Origin: JAYTXL01 sp043742955
Lineage (GTDB): Bacteria > Verrucomicrobiota > Verrucomicrobiia > Limisphaerales > JAYTXL01
Assembly: GCA_043742955.1 (NCBI GenBank)
Contig: JAYTXL010000413.1
Span: 1-26,232, forward strand
Direction: 5' to 3'
Length of the DNA stretch: 26,232 nt
Shown here in pieces: positions 1 to 7,667 of the stretch. How positions within the stretch are numbered: the stretch's first letter is position 1; every line of letters begins with the position of its first letter. A program made the translations under genes and the position numbers. The notes under the pieces are model-generated. The model searched no databases, was not told the DNA's origin, and worked only from the letters and a program-made list of their open reading frames with translations.

Positions 1-194
1 GCCCAACTCTCCCTGGTTAAACATCGAATCCTGCCCGATTGGAATTACACCCTTTACCCAAGGAAAAATCCGAATTAATTTTTGCACAAGCCCTAAGAGC
101 CTGTTTGAACCCGAATTCAAAGATCGATTCCACCGGCGAACAAGGGGCGCGGCCTCGTCACCTTCCCGCCGCGTTGCCCTTTCAGAATTCGGGC

Positions 195-650
195 TTAATA
201 CTTCTTGGAAAACTTTTTTTGAGACTCGGCCTCGTTGTTCGTCACGGGCGTCGGGGCGGAAGGTGCCGGGGCCGGGCGGGCGGGCGGTTCGGGCTCAGCG
301 GTGGGGGCTGGGTTCAGCGCTGCCGGAGCCGGGCTGACGGTGGCGGCAGGGCCGCCCGTGACGCCGACGAAGGCCATGCGCAACGCCATCAAGCTTTGTT
401 TTAGCAGCCCGTCCTCGCGCGGGTCCAGATTGCCCTTCGTCTTGACTTCGAGCATTTCCAGCTGGTCGATGAACATTTTCGCCGATTCGACATCCTGGAA
501 TATTTCACCTGTTTCGGGGTGAGGCACCTTGCCGAGCAGCATCAGAGCCATGTTGGTTTGCTGGATGACCATGTGGGCGAAAAGCGCGGACATGATTTCC
601 TCACGGCTGGCGGGCGGCTCGTGTTGATCAGACAAGGGCAGGTTACTCAT
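195..650 (-). CDS. DUF1844 domain protein
   Basis: 151-residue protein of the DUF1844 family, whose function is unknown. The family core is plain: an LFAHMVIQQTNMALMLLGKVPHP stretch (residues about 23-45, shown here only in part by the motif MALMLLGKVPHPETGE), then AKMFIDQLEMLEVKTKGNL and a short helix ending LRMAFV. DUF1844 proteins are small and helical. The last 50 residues are a Pro/Ala-rich low-complexity tail ending in a basic KKFSKKY, which is not part of the domain. No signal peptide is seen, so it is probably cytoplasmic. The start codon lies inside the end of the upstream LON-domain gene (8-base overlap), so the two are almost certainly co-transcribed and translationally coupled. 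Family call confident; role unknown. Confidence 0.9.
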   Translation of the reverse strand: MSNLPLSDQHEPPASREEIMSALFAHMVIQQTNMALMLLGKVPHPETGEIFQDVESAKMFIDQLEMLEVKTKGNLDPREDGLLKQSLMALRMAFVGVTGGPAATVSPAPAALNPAPTAEPEPPARPAPAPSAPTPVTNNEAESQKKFSKKY

Positions 651-1332
651 GATCCTGATCTTTTCGGTTGCGCCGGATTTCCGCCATCAAAAAATGAATC
701 AAATGTTTCAGGCGATCTTCGACCCTGACCGTTTCGAGGATGGTCTGTCGCTGGGTGGAGCTGGGCAGCAGAGTCCGCGAAACGAGGTCAGCGAGCTGAT
801 CCGGGGGATTAAGTTCGATCAGCTGGTCCAGAGCCTCCTCCAGGGAAGGCGGGGCCTCTCCAACGGTCTTAGCCGGATTGAGTTGCGACAGATGTTGCAC
901 CAGTTGGGGTTGGATGGGGCCGGATTGCTGGAGTCGTTCCACCACCAGTTCGCGCATTTTGAGCAGCAAGGCATCCACGACGACGTTGTCCATCGGGGTG
1001 GCGGGGAGGGTGTGGACGGGATGGATCCGATAGGGGCGGTAGCGCGTGGCCCGGCCCAAGCCGACGCGGGTGATGCCTTGCAGGAGCACGAGCGACGTGC
1101 CGTCCTCGTTCTTGCGGGCGGCGCGGATTAGTCCCAAGCCCGCCACCGCCATCGGGGTTTCGCGGACACGCCCGGGTTTTTGCATGGCGACGGAGAACAT
1201 GCGGTGGGTGGCAAGGGCATCCGCGAGCATGCGCCGGTAGCGGGGTTCAAAGATGTAGAGAGGGAGCACCGCATTGGGGAACAGGGTGGCGTTGGCCAAC
1301 GTCATTACCGGAACTTCGCTCGGCAGATCCAT
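643..1332 (-). CDS. LON substrate-binding domain protein
   Basis: 229-residue stand-alone version of the N-terminal substrate-recognition domain of Lon protease (PUA-like LON domain). The sequence shows the typical opening: the strand around residues 8-25, then LPLYIFEPRYRRML, then the RxGLGRATRYRPYR-like strands near residue 90. There is no AAA+ or Ser-Lys protease part, and 229 residues matches the family of free LON-domain proteins found in many bacteria. It likely binds unfolded or specific protein segments in the cytosol; the partner is not known. It is the first gene of a two-gene minus-strand unit with the DUF1844 gene, which overlaps its stop by 8 bases. It is divergent from the coiled-coil gene at 1423, leaving 90 bases for both promoters. 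Confidence 0.88.
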   Translation of the reverse strand: MDLPSEVPVMTLANATLFPNAVLPLYIFEPRYRRMLADALATHRMFSVAMQKPGRVRETPMAVAGLGLIRAARKNEDGTSLVLLQGITRVGLGRATRYRPYRIHPVHTLPATPMDNVVVDALLLKMRELVVERLQQSGPIQPQLVQHLSQLNPAKTVGEAPPSLEEALDQLIELNPPDQLADLVSRTLLPSSTQRQTILETVRVEDRLKHLIHFLMAEIRRNRKDQDHE

Positions 1333-1422
1333 GAATAGATACTAGGCTGGAACGTCTTTAAATCAAGCGTTGGATGTGAACTTGCCAAACGGGTTCAACT
1401 CCTTCATGGTCACCGTGCGAAT

Positions 1423-2265
1423 ATGAAAAATAAAGCGCCCGTCATCATCTTGGTTGTGGTCTGTCTCATTTTAGCCGGGGTGTTGTTGCAACAGCACAAT
1501 CAGGCGGTCGATCAGAAAAAGACGGACGACAAGAAAATCGACGACTTCAGCAGCGACCTTATAAAGACCAAGTCCCAGCTGGAGGAACAGAAGAAAGTAA
1601 ACGACTCGCTGGATGCCGACCTCAAGAGCAAGCAGGATAGCCTGGTGGCCAAAGCCAATGAGCTTACCAGTGTTTCCGCCAAACTGGCGGCCGAAACAGC
1701 GGCCTTGGAAAAGACCCGGGCCGAAGCTAAAACCGCTGCTGAGGCGGCGGCCGCCGCCGCCGCCGCCGCGGCGGAAGCGGATCGTCTGTCCAAACAGGAG
1801 ATCGCCAAGCGCGACACGAAGATTACGGAACTGGAATCGACGCAGGCCGACCTCAACAAACAGATGGCTGACTTGAAAGGCTCGATTGATAATCTCTCCA
1901 AGAAGATCACCGATACCGAGAAGGAATTGGCGACCACCAAGGGCGACAAGGCGTTCCTGCTGAAGGAGCTTAAACGTCTGCAAGGAGAAAAGGCCGAGTT
2001 GGAGAAGCAGATGCACGACCTGGCCTTCCTGCGGGAACAGGTGAAGAGTTTGAAGTCCGAACTCTCGCTGAAGAACCGGATTGAATGGATCAAGCGCGGT
2101 CTCTATGGGGAAAAGAAAGGCTCACAGCTTTTAAATGAGGGCATCAAGCCGGCCGCCGCCAAGACTAATTACAATCTCAACGTGGAAATCAAGAAGGATG
2201 GAACCGGCCGGGTCATTCCGCCGGCAACCAACGCCCCGCCTGCGACTCCTCCGGCCCCGAAATGA
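1423..2265 (+). CDS. membrane-anchored coiled-coil protein
   Basis: 280-residue protein of unknown function. Residues 5-23 (APVIILVVVCLILAGVLL) form one hydrophobic segment with a short basic n-region and no cleavage site or lipobox, so it looks like an N-in signal anchor. Residues about 30-215 are almost pure heptad coiled coil rich in Lys, Glu, Asp and Leu, interrupted by an Ala run (residues about 107-118) encoded by a GCC/GCG microsatellite. The last 65 residues contain KNRIEWIKRGLYGEKKGSQLL, then a Pro/Ala-rich tail. The protein probably projects a rod into the periplasm. Its stop codon overlaps the moaA start (ATGA at 2262-2265), so the two are translated together, but no functional link is evident. 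No Shine-Dalgarno is seen before the ATG. Confidence 0.75.
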   Translation: MKNKAPVIILVVVCLILAGVLLQQHNQAVDQKKTDDKKIDDFSSDLIKTKSQLEEQKKVNDSLDADLKSKQDSLVAKANELTSVSAKLAAETAALEKTRAEAKTAAEAAAAAAAAAAEADRLSKQEIAKRDTKITELESTQADLNKQMADLKGSIDNLSKKITDTEKELATTKGDKAFLLKELKRLQGEKAELEKQMHDLAFLREQVKSLKSELSLKNRIEWIKRGLYGEKKGSQLLNEGIKPAAAKTNYNLNVEIKKDGTGRVIPPATNAPPATPPAPK

Positions 2266-3332
2266 GCCGGATCAACCTGCTCGCGGACGCACATGGCCGC
2301 GTCATGCGCGACCTCCGGGTCAGCGTAACGGATCGGTGTAACTTCCGTTGCCTCTATTGTCTCCCCGAAACCGAGGAGGCCGCCGACTTCTACCGTGGCA
2401 AATTCGATGCGCTCAACAATCCCCAGCCGATTGCGGTCACCATCGCGCGGGAATGGAAACCCAAGTCGCAACTCCTCACGTTTGAGGAGATCGAGCGGGT
2501 CGTCCGGTTAGCGGTGGGTTGGGGGATTCAGAAAATTCGTGTCACTGGCGGCGAACCATTGCTGCGCCACGGGGTCGAGGATTTAGTCGCCCGGCTCGCA
2601 CCCATTCCCGGGGTGCAGGATTTGGCGATGACGAGCAACGGGTTTCTGTTCTTGGAGAAGGCGGAATCATTGCGGCGGGCAGGATTGCGGCGCATCAGCT
2701 TCAGCATGGACTCGCTGGACGCCGGCAATTTCAAAAAAATCACGGGGCGTGACGGCCTGGCGCAGGTGCTCGCCAGCATCACCAGGGCCCGCGAACTCGG
2801 CTTTGCCCCGGTGAAGGTGAACGCCGTGGTGATCCGTGGCATCAACGACCATGAGATCGAGGCGCTGGCCGAGTTCGCCCGCGCGGAAGATTTGAGTTTT
2901 CGCTTCATTGAATTCATGCCGCTCGATTCGAGCCGCGCCTGGCTCAAGGAACTGGTGGTGCCGGGCCGGGAGATATTGCAACGCCTGCAGGCGCGACACG
3001 CATTGCGACCGGTGGTGTCCATGAATAAATCGGAGACCGCCAAGCGTTGGAGCTTTGCCGATGGCCGCGGCGAGATTGGCATCATCGCGCCGGTGACGGA
3101 GGCGTTTTGCGGCCACTGCAACCGGCTGCGGCTGACTGCGGACGGAAAACTCCGCACCTGTCTATTCAGTTTGGGTGAGCATGATTTGAAACCGATGTTG
3201 CGCGGCGGCGCGAGCGATGAGGAGATAGGCGACCGCTTGCGTTCGATTGTCTGGCAGAAGGAGGAGCGTCATCACATTGGTGAACCGGATTTCGTGCAGC
3301 CGGAGCGAACAATGAGTTGCATTGGTGGATAG
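2262..3332 (+). CDS. moaA: GTP 3',8-cyclase MoaA
   Basis: 356-residue radical SAM enzyme that converts GTP to 3',8-cyclo-7,8-dihydro-GTP in the first step of molybdenum cofactor synthesis, together with MoaC. Visible hallmarks: the radical SAM cluster CNFRCLYC (Cys26, Cys30, Cys33), the VTGGEPLLR SAM-binding loop near residue 95, the C-terminal second 4Fe-4S motif CGHCNRLRLTADGKLRTC (near residue 282) and the terminal Gly-Gly that activates the enzyme. An insertion of about 25-30 residues lies between the first cluster and the LLTFEEIERV helix, where most MoaA proteins have only about ten residues. It overlaps the upstream coiled-coil gene by 4 bases. No other moa/mog genes lie in the window. 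Confidence 0.95.
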   Translation: MSRINLLADAHGRVMRDLRVSVTDRCNFRCLYCLPETEEAADFYRGKFDALNNPQPIAVTIAREWKPKSQLLTFEEIERVVRLAVGWGIQKIRVTGGEPLLRHGVEDLVARLAPIPGVQDLAMTSNGFLFLEKAESLRRAGLRRISFSMDSLDAGNFKKITGRDGLAQVLASITRARELGFAPVKVNAVVIRGINDHEIEALAEFARAEDLSFRFIEFMPLDSSRAWLKELVVPGREILQRLQARHALRPVVSMNKSETAKRWSFADGRGEIGIIAPVTEAFCGHCNRLRLTADGKLRTCLFSLGEHDLKPMLRGGASDEEIGDRLRSIVWQKEERHHIGEPDFVQPERTMSCIGG

Positions 3333-3429
3333 TGCCAACGCGTGGTCCCTTTGGACACCGCAGAGCTTTAGGCCAGTCCGGTCTGGCGGAACCAGACGGC
3401 CGGCCGGCAATTAGTCGGCGCTGCGTGGT

Positions 3430-5457
3430 TTATTTTCCCGCAGTGGGCACGCCCCAGTTTTCATTGAAAAATCCCGCCGTGGCGATGCCGCCCGGCAGGC
3501 GCGGAGTGACCGGCTTGCGGATATCCACGATCGCGAAATCAGGGAGCTTTGAAATCTGCCGGGCATTGTTCAGGTAATCATATTCGCGGAAAGTGAATCC
3601 GCTGTTGAGCACGATGTATTTCTTCGGGTTGAGCGGATTCGGATAAATCAGCACCGGCACGTGACTCGCCGCCGCAAACGTCTGCGCGCCCACGCGCACA
3701 TTCTGCGCGTCCCATTTGATCGGCAATTTGTCCGCAAGCCGCGCGAGGAGTTTGTTGCTCGCTGGATCGCCCCAGAGGACGAGGTTGTGCGCCGCGATGT
3801 CTTCGTCCGTTACGGCGGAATCATCTTTCACGCGCGCTTCGCCGCGGAACTGCCGGCGCCAATGGTCGATGGCGTGGATCTCTTCCGCCGCCGCCCACGC
3901 GCCGACTTTTTCGTTCAGCGGTTGCCCAGTCGGATGCACCATCAGGAAGGAATCCATGAACGCATCATCAATCGGGCCTTGCAAACCCGGACGTTTGGCG
4001 AGGGAGCCATCGTCGGTTTTTTCCACCAGCACCCATTTCTTGGCGGTTTTACGAAAATGTGCCGTCCACGAGCGGTCAGTCTCCGCCAACATCGATTCGA
4101 GCTTTTGGCCGTCAAGAACCACCTTCGCCCTTTTATTAATCGGGAATGGATAGTGTCCCGACGGAATCGTCAGGGTGAGCGCGGAGACATTTTTCGTCAC
4201 CACTTTGAAGCTGTCCGTCTCGTCATCGATGTCCGCATCTACGCGCGCGCGTTCCCAATGCTGTTCCAAACCGTCCACGGTGACCCAGTGCGACTGGTTG
4301 TAACGCAGCGTCCAGGTTGTGAAACGCACGTGCTCGGGCAGCGGATCGCGGCCCTTTTCCGCGATGCTGTCGAGGCGCCGGTTAATTTCGAGCTTCGCGT
4401 TTTTCTCGTAGCTGTGCGCGGTCTTTGGCCCGATGATGTGGGTCATCTTTATGCCTTCCGCGGCCATGGCCTTTTCCATGATGTCGGCGGCCTGTTTCTG
4501 GGAATCGACCTCGCCGCTGTACGCCACGGTGGGCAGGTTCACAAAATTAATCGCGTAATCGGTGCAGTCATACATGTGCCAGAGCTTTTGCTCATACCAA
4601 GCCGGCTTGACGTCTTCCTTTTGGAAAACCTTGAGAAAATCCGCCGTCTCAGAAAACCCCGCGCCCGGTGCGGCGGCGCAGAAGACGCTGGGGTAATGCG
4701 CCGCGAACTGCCAGCCCCCAGCCCCGCCCATCGAAAAACCGCGCACGACCAATCGACGATCGTCAACCGGGTAATTTTTCTTCGCGTGTTCCAGGGCTTC
4801 GAACAGGTCGATTTCGCCGGCAAATTTGTTGGCGCAGCAATAGCGTCCGTAGAGGTGCAGGACGAAGGCGTTGGGCGGCACGAATTCACCGGGGGAGCGC
4901 TGCCGGTCATTGATAAAGCTCAACTCGCTCAAAACCTCGCCCCGGCCATGAATCCAGAAATCCAATCGTCGCGGTGCGCCACCCGGCACGAATGAAGGTG
5001 GCACAACCAGGCCGTAGGGCTGCACCGAGCCGTCAATCCTGGAGAGATAGCCACGCGCCACCAGGCCCGTCTGGGCCGTCCAGGGTGTCTTGCCATCACG
5101 CAGGGCCTGGGCTCGTTCGGTCCCCTGCTGCAGCAAACTACGCGCGACGCCGATCTGGTTGGTATTGTAAAACTCGTCGTGCGCCAGCGCGTAGCGGACG
5201 GCGTTGTGATAAATCTGGACGTCCGGCAATAGTTCGAGCAGCGCCGACTTGCCTTTGAGCGAGGCGCGCAACGCGCCGATTTCTTTGCCGAGCGCGGCCA
5301 CCCCGGTCTCCAACTCGGCGCGATCGTTCGGCGCGATCGCCACTCCCGGAGGCGGCACGCGGCGCACTTTGTCGCCCTGATTATCCGCCGGGCCGTCGGC
5401 GCGGACAAGGGCGGGGACGGCGAGAAACAGGCACAGGAATAGGGAGCGGGTATTCAT
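3430..5457 (-). CDS. secreted alpha/beta hydrolase, prolyl-oligopeptidase/esterase type
   Basis: Secreted hydrolase of 675 residues counted from ATG at 5457; a GTG at 5469 would add four residues, but the signal peptide NTRSLFLCLFLAVPALVRA fits the ATG better. The catalytic domain lies around residues 150-360. The nucleophile elbow is GFSMGG (Ser242), followed by AGGWQFAAHYP; a candidate acid is the Asp of YSGEVDSQ, and His348 in KTAHSYE completes a plausible triad. The preceding RYCCANKFAG and DDRRLVVRG segments resemble PHB-depolymerase-like esterases and peptidase S9-like proteins. About 300 residues after the triad form an extra beta-rich region I do not recognise, perhaps a carbohydrate- or substrate-binding domain. 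Substrate unknown; such genes are common in polysaccharide-degrading bacteria. It is monocistronic and convergent with moaA. Confidence 0.85.
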   Translation of the reverse strand: MNTRSLFLCLFLAVPALVRADGPADNQGDKVRRVPPPGVAIAPNDRAELETGVAALGKEIGALRASLKGKSALLELLPDVQIYHNAVRYALAHDEFYNTNQIGVARSLLQQGTERAQALRDGKTPWTAQTGLVARGYLSRIDGSVQPYGLVVPPSFVPGGAPRRLDFWIHGRGEVLSELSFINDRQRSPGEFVPPNAFVLHLYGRYCCANKFAGEIDLFEALEHAKKNYPVDDRRLVVRGFSMGGAGGWQFAAHYPSVFCAAAPGAGFSETADFLKVFQKEDVKPAWYEQKLWHMYDCTDYAINFVNLPTVAYSGEVDSQKQAADIMEKAMAAEGIKMTHIIGPKTAHSYEKNAKLEINRRLDSIAEKGRDPLPEHVRFTTWTLRYNQSHWVTVDGLEQHWERARVDADIDDETDSFKVVTKNVSALTLTIPSGHYPFPINKRAKVVLDGQKLESMLAETDRSWTAHFRKTAKKWVLVEKTDDGSLAKRPGLQGPIDDAFMDSFLMVHPTGQPLNEKVGAWAAAEEIHAIDHWRRQFRGEARVKDDSAVTDEDIAAHNLVLWGDPASNKLLARLADKLPIKWDAQNVRVGAQTFAAASHVPVLIYPNPLNPKKYIVLNSGFTFREYDYLNNARQISKLPDFAIVDIRKPVTPRLPGGIATAGFFNENWGVPTAGK

Positions 5458-5626
5458 AAAATAGGGCACAGAGTGACGGGAGAATAACAGCCGTCCGAGG
5501 CAGGGAAAGAAAATCCTTTCTGGGAACGATCCAGGTCAATGCTCTTTTAAGATCGGTACAAACTGAAGTTCTCTTCCACGTGCGAACGGATTACACGGCC
5601 CGCAAAATGCAGCGCTCGGTGCCTGT

Positions 5627-5742
5627 GAGCCTCGTAGCGCGGACGTCCTCGGCGGCGAGTTCTGGCGGCGTCCCGCCGCCCGGAGCAATGCCTCGCGAGA
5701 CGCTCGGAGAACTCGCCGGCGGGACGCCCCGCTGCGAGGTTC
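5627..5742. repeat. REP-like imperfect inverted repeat with inner hairpins
   Basis: Two arms face each other. The left arm starts with cctcgtagcgcggacgtcc and ends in cggcgagttct (5653-5663); the right arm starts with the exact complement agaactcgccg (5708-5718) and ends ggacgccccgctgcgagg. The 11-bp inner match is perfect and the outer arms match with a few changes. Between them sits a compact hairpin gcggcg-tcc-cgccgc, and the right arm carries ggcg-gga-cgcc. The tcc/gga loop between G+C stems is the same plan as the element at 26149-26232, so the two look like relatives. Probably a dispersed non-autonomous palindromic repeat; single-window data cannot prove copy number. Confidence 0.6.
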
Positions 5743-5797
5743 AGGGGCCGGAGTGAGAATTCCCAGAATCGATTCGCGCCTTGAATTCTAGAGCCAT

Positions 5798-5833
5798 TAC
5801 AACCTTTTGTTGCATATGCAACAAAAGGTTGTA
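5798..5833. repeat. perfect 36-bp palindrome
   Basis: The 18 bases from 5798 (tacaaccttttgttgcat) are followed directly by their exact reverse complement, with no spacer. It is AT-richer than its surroundings. A loopless palindrome of this length is more like a cruciform, a transposon or recombination scar, or a dimeric protein-binding site than an RNA terminator. It lies about 140 bases before the TPR gene. Confidence 0.7.
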
Positions 5834-5879
5834 TGCGCAATTTGCCTCCGGTTCTTGGGGAGAGAGAGTCCGGCTGAAT

Positions 5880-5905
5880 GTTTGGTGCAGACAACTGCAC
5901 CGAAC
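5880..5905 (+). other. strong stem-loop upstream of TPR gene
   Basis: A stem of 11 pairs (one G-T) closes on the tetraloop ACAA: the core is GGTGCAG-acaa-CTGCACC, extended outward by gttt and gaac. It has no T-run after it, so it is not a standard terminator. If the TPR gene is transcribed through it, it would be a leader hairpin about 70 bases before the start codon. Its function is unknown. Confidence 0.5.
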
Positions 5906-5974
5906 GCCTTCGCCCGCTGCTCCCTCGCTGCTTGCGCGCTGCGGCGTGCGTGCGTTACGGTATGACTGGTCCGG

Positions 5975-6454
5975 ATGATGAATATTATGGCAACGCCCCA
6001 GGAACAGTACGACGACGCGATGTTCGATTTTAGCACGGGCGATTACGATGCCGCCATCGCCAAGTTAAAGAGGGTGCTGACCGATGACCCGGTGAACTTT
6101 GAGGCGCAACTTGCACTCGGCATGGTGTGGTATCGCAAAGGCGACTATCCGACGGCCATCGCCGAGGGGCACAAGGCGGAGCAGCTCAAACCGCACGAAC
6201 AACTCGTCCACACCAACCTCTCGCTTTTCTACATGAAATCGGGCGACAAGACGACCGCCGAGCATCACGGTTTGCAGGCCCGCATCGCGTCATGGAAGGG
6301 CGACCTGGCGGCACCGGGCGGCCCACCCGTTGCGGCGGGCGATCCGGAGTTGGAGCTCGCCAAACCCAAACCCCAGGCCTTTAAGCTGCCGGAGAAATTT
6401 CCCGATCAGCCGTGGAAAAAGAAGCCGAAGGTGGGCGGCGGGGAGGCGCAATAG
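5975..6454 (+). CDS. TPR repeat protein
   Basis: 159-residue protein with about three tetratricopeptide units over residues 10-105: QYDDAMFDFSTGDYDAAIAK, then FEAQLALGMVWYRKGDYPTA, then VHTNLSLFYMKSGDKTTAEHH. The alternating small/aromatic pattern (G-D-Y, A-L-G) is typical of TPR helices that hold protein partners. No signal peptide; probably cytosolic. The final 50 residues are Pro/Lys-rich and disordered. The first frame ATG is at 5975, but ATG at 5987 (giving MATPQEQ) is equally likely; no clear Shine-Dalgarno separates them. The stop is 12 bases before the Rieske gene, so the two are likely one operon. Confidence 0.85.
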   Translation: MMNIMATPQEQYDDAMFDFSTGDYDAAIAKLKRVLTDDPVNFEAQLALGMVWYRKGDYPTAIAEGHKAEQLKPHEQLVHTNLSLFYMKSGDKTTAEHHGLQARIASWKGDLAAPGGPPVAAGDPELELAKPKPQAFKLPEKFPDQPWKKKPKVGGGEAQ

Positions 6455-6466
6455 AATTTCAAGAGC

Positions 6467-6775
6467 ATGAGTGTTTTCACCCCCGTCGCCGATGTTGCCA
6501 GCCTGCCGCCGGGGCGTTGCCGCACGGTGCATGTGCAGGGGCGCGAGTTTGCGCTGTTTAATCTGGAGGGTGAGTTCTTCGCGATGGACGACCACTGCCC
6601 GCATCGCGGCGGTCCGCTGGGCGCCGGTTGTTTTGAAAACGGGAAGGTATTCTGCCCGTTGCATGGCTGGGAATTTGATGTGCGCACGGGCGCCGGATTG
6701 ACCCGCGCCGACAAGCCCGTGCGCTCCTATCCGACGCGGGTGGTGGCTGGGCAGGTGGAAATTGCGATGGAATGA
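6467..6775 (+). CDS. Rieske [2Fe-2S] protein, NirD-like
   Basis: 102-residue single-domain Rieske protein. The cluster ligands are present in the pattern C-x-H-x16-C-x2-H: Cys44 and His46 in DHCPHRGGPL, and Cys63 and His66 in FCPLHGWEF. The length and the Gly/Asp-rich ends match small Rieske ferredoxins and the nitrite reductase small subunit (NirD). It would carry electrons in the cytosol to an oxygenase or reductase, but none is encoded nearby, so the partner is unknown. It follows the TPR gene at 12 bases and ends convergently, 20 bases from the NUDIX gene. Confidence 0.92.
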   Translation: MSVFTPVADVASLPPGRCRTVHVQGREFALFNLEGEFFAMDDHCPHRGGPLGAGCFENGKVFCPLHGWEFDVRTGAGLTRADKPVRSYPTRVVAGQVEIAME

Positions 6776-6795
6776 ATCCACCCAAGTTGGTTCGG

Positions 6796-7356
6796 TCAGC
6801 GCCCGCCAGCGTTATTCCGGCGCCAAAGCTCGAAATGGTACAAGCCGGCGATCATCACCGAGTGGCGGATTTTGTTTTCGGCGATGAGTTGGGGGATGTC
6901 CTTGAGGGGCAGGAGACGCGTGACGATGTCTTCGCCAGTGTCAAAGCGGGTTTCATTGCGCAGCCGGCAGTTCTCCACGAACACGGTGTAGCAGGAGTTG
7001 GTCATGATGGCCGGATTCGCCAGCACTTGGCCCACGAGGCGCGGGTGCTCACCCTGATACCCGGTTTCCTCGTCCAACTCCCGCAGCCCGGTGGCCTCGG
7101 GTGAAAGATCCTCGGTGTCCATTACGCCACCGGGAATTTCCAATTCCACGGTGTTCGATCCGTGCCGATATTGCTCGACCAGGATGATCTCCTGCTCGGG
7201 GGTCACGGCCACTACGTTGACCCAGTTGACGCTGTCGATGACGTAAAACTCGTGTTCCCGGCGGGTGCGCGGCGAGGTCTTCCGGTCGGCGCGGAGAGTG
7301 AAAATACGGAAATCGCCAATCGGCTTGGAACTGATCAAAGGCCAGGGTTGGATCAT
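6796..7356 (-). CDS. NUDIX hydrolase, ADP-ribose pyrophosphatase type
   Basis: 186-residue NUDIX enzyme, probably hydrolysing ADP-ribose or a related nucleoside diphosphate sugar to AMP plus a phosphosugar in the cytosol. The NUDIX box is GGVMDTEDLSPEATGL followed by RELDEETGY; the REUxEExGU half is canonical, while the first half has one residue more than the usual G-x5-E-x7 spacing. The strands before it (VNVVAVTPEQEIILVEQYRHG, split here as VVAVTPEQEIILVEQYR) match the ADP-ribose pyrophosphatase group, where the QYRHG motif is common. The length is normal. It is the last gene of a minus-strand run, with 60 bases separating it from the 77-residue gene upstream. Confidence 0.92.
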   Translation of the reverse strand: MIQPWPLISSKPIGDFRIFTLRADRKTSPRTRREHEFYVIDSVNWVNVVAVTPEQEIILVEQYRHGSNTVELEIPGGVMDTEDLSPEATGLRELDEETGYQGEHPRLVGQVLANPAIMTNSCYTVFVENCRLRNETRFDTGEDIVTRLLPLKDIPQLIAENKIRHSVMIAGLYHFELWRRNNAGGR

Positions 7357-7416
7357 AAAAAAGAATCCAGAATTTAGCAGCCAGAAGGTTCGATCATTTT
7401 TTCGCCAGCTGGCCTG

Positions 7417-7650
7417 CTAATTTTTGAAGCCGCTCGGTGGTGCGGCCCAGCCTTGCTGCATCAGGCCGAGCAAGTGTGCCATGGTTTCCGCGTGCGTTTG
7501 TCGCCGCTGTTTCGCCAACTGTTTCGCCCGCCGGTCAAGCTGATCAGCCATCTCGGCGGACTTTTCGAGTGGACAACCGAGCGTGACAAGGACCTCAGCA
7601 AGCCTTTCCCGGGTCATGAGCGTGCCGGGTAGAGGATTGATGGCGATCAT
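7417..7650 (-). CDS. small hypothetical helical protein
   Basis: 77-residue protein I do not recognise. It looks like two amphipathic helices (about residues 12-48 and 52-68) with many Ala, Leu, Arg and Gln and no membrane segment. It starts 17 bases after the stop of the cyclophilin gene upstream, on the same strand, and its third-base composition is like its neighbours, which favours a real gene. An internal ATG at 7617 (MTRERLAEVL) could be the true start; neither start has a clear Shine-Dalgarno. Confidence 0.55.
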   Translation of the reverse strand: MIAINPLPGTLMTRERLAEVLVTLGCPLEKSAEMADQLDRRAKQLAKQRRQTHAETMAHLLGLMQQGWAAPPSGFKN

Positions 7651-7667
7651 AGGCCCCGCTTATCCGG

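Larger units (their letters stand above)
5458..5974. other. gene-free, repeat-rich intergenic region
   Basis: 517 bases between two divergently transcribed genes. I see no credible coding sequence: the open frames here have atypical composition and read through inverted repeats. It holds three structured blocks described separately: a long imperfect inverted repeat (5627-5742), a perfect 36-bp palindrome (5798-5833) and a strong hairpin (5880-5905). The rest (5458-5626) must contain the promoter of the hydrolase gene, but no confident -35/-10 pair was picked. Confidence 0.6.

Noticed and set aside
110..193. Inverted repeat cccgaattc / gaattcggg near the DUF1844 stop
   Set aside because: Nine bases with a long spacer and no T-run; could easily be chance.
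3381..3397. Hairpin GTCTGG-cggaa-CCAGAC between moaA and the hydrolase gene
   Set aside because: Only six pairs and no T-run, so not supported as a terminator, although its place between convergent genes is suggestive.
3661..4995. 444-residue open frame on the plus strand
   Set aside because: It is the exact antisense of the secreted hydrolase; its sequence is Arg/His/Val-rich without family features, a usual GC-rich shadow.
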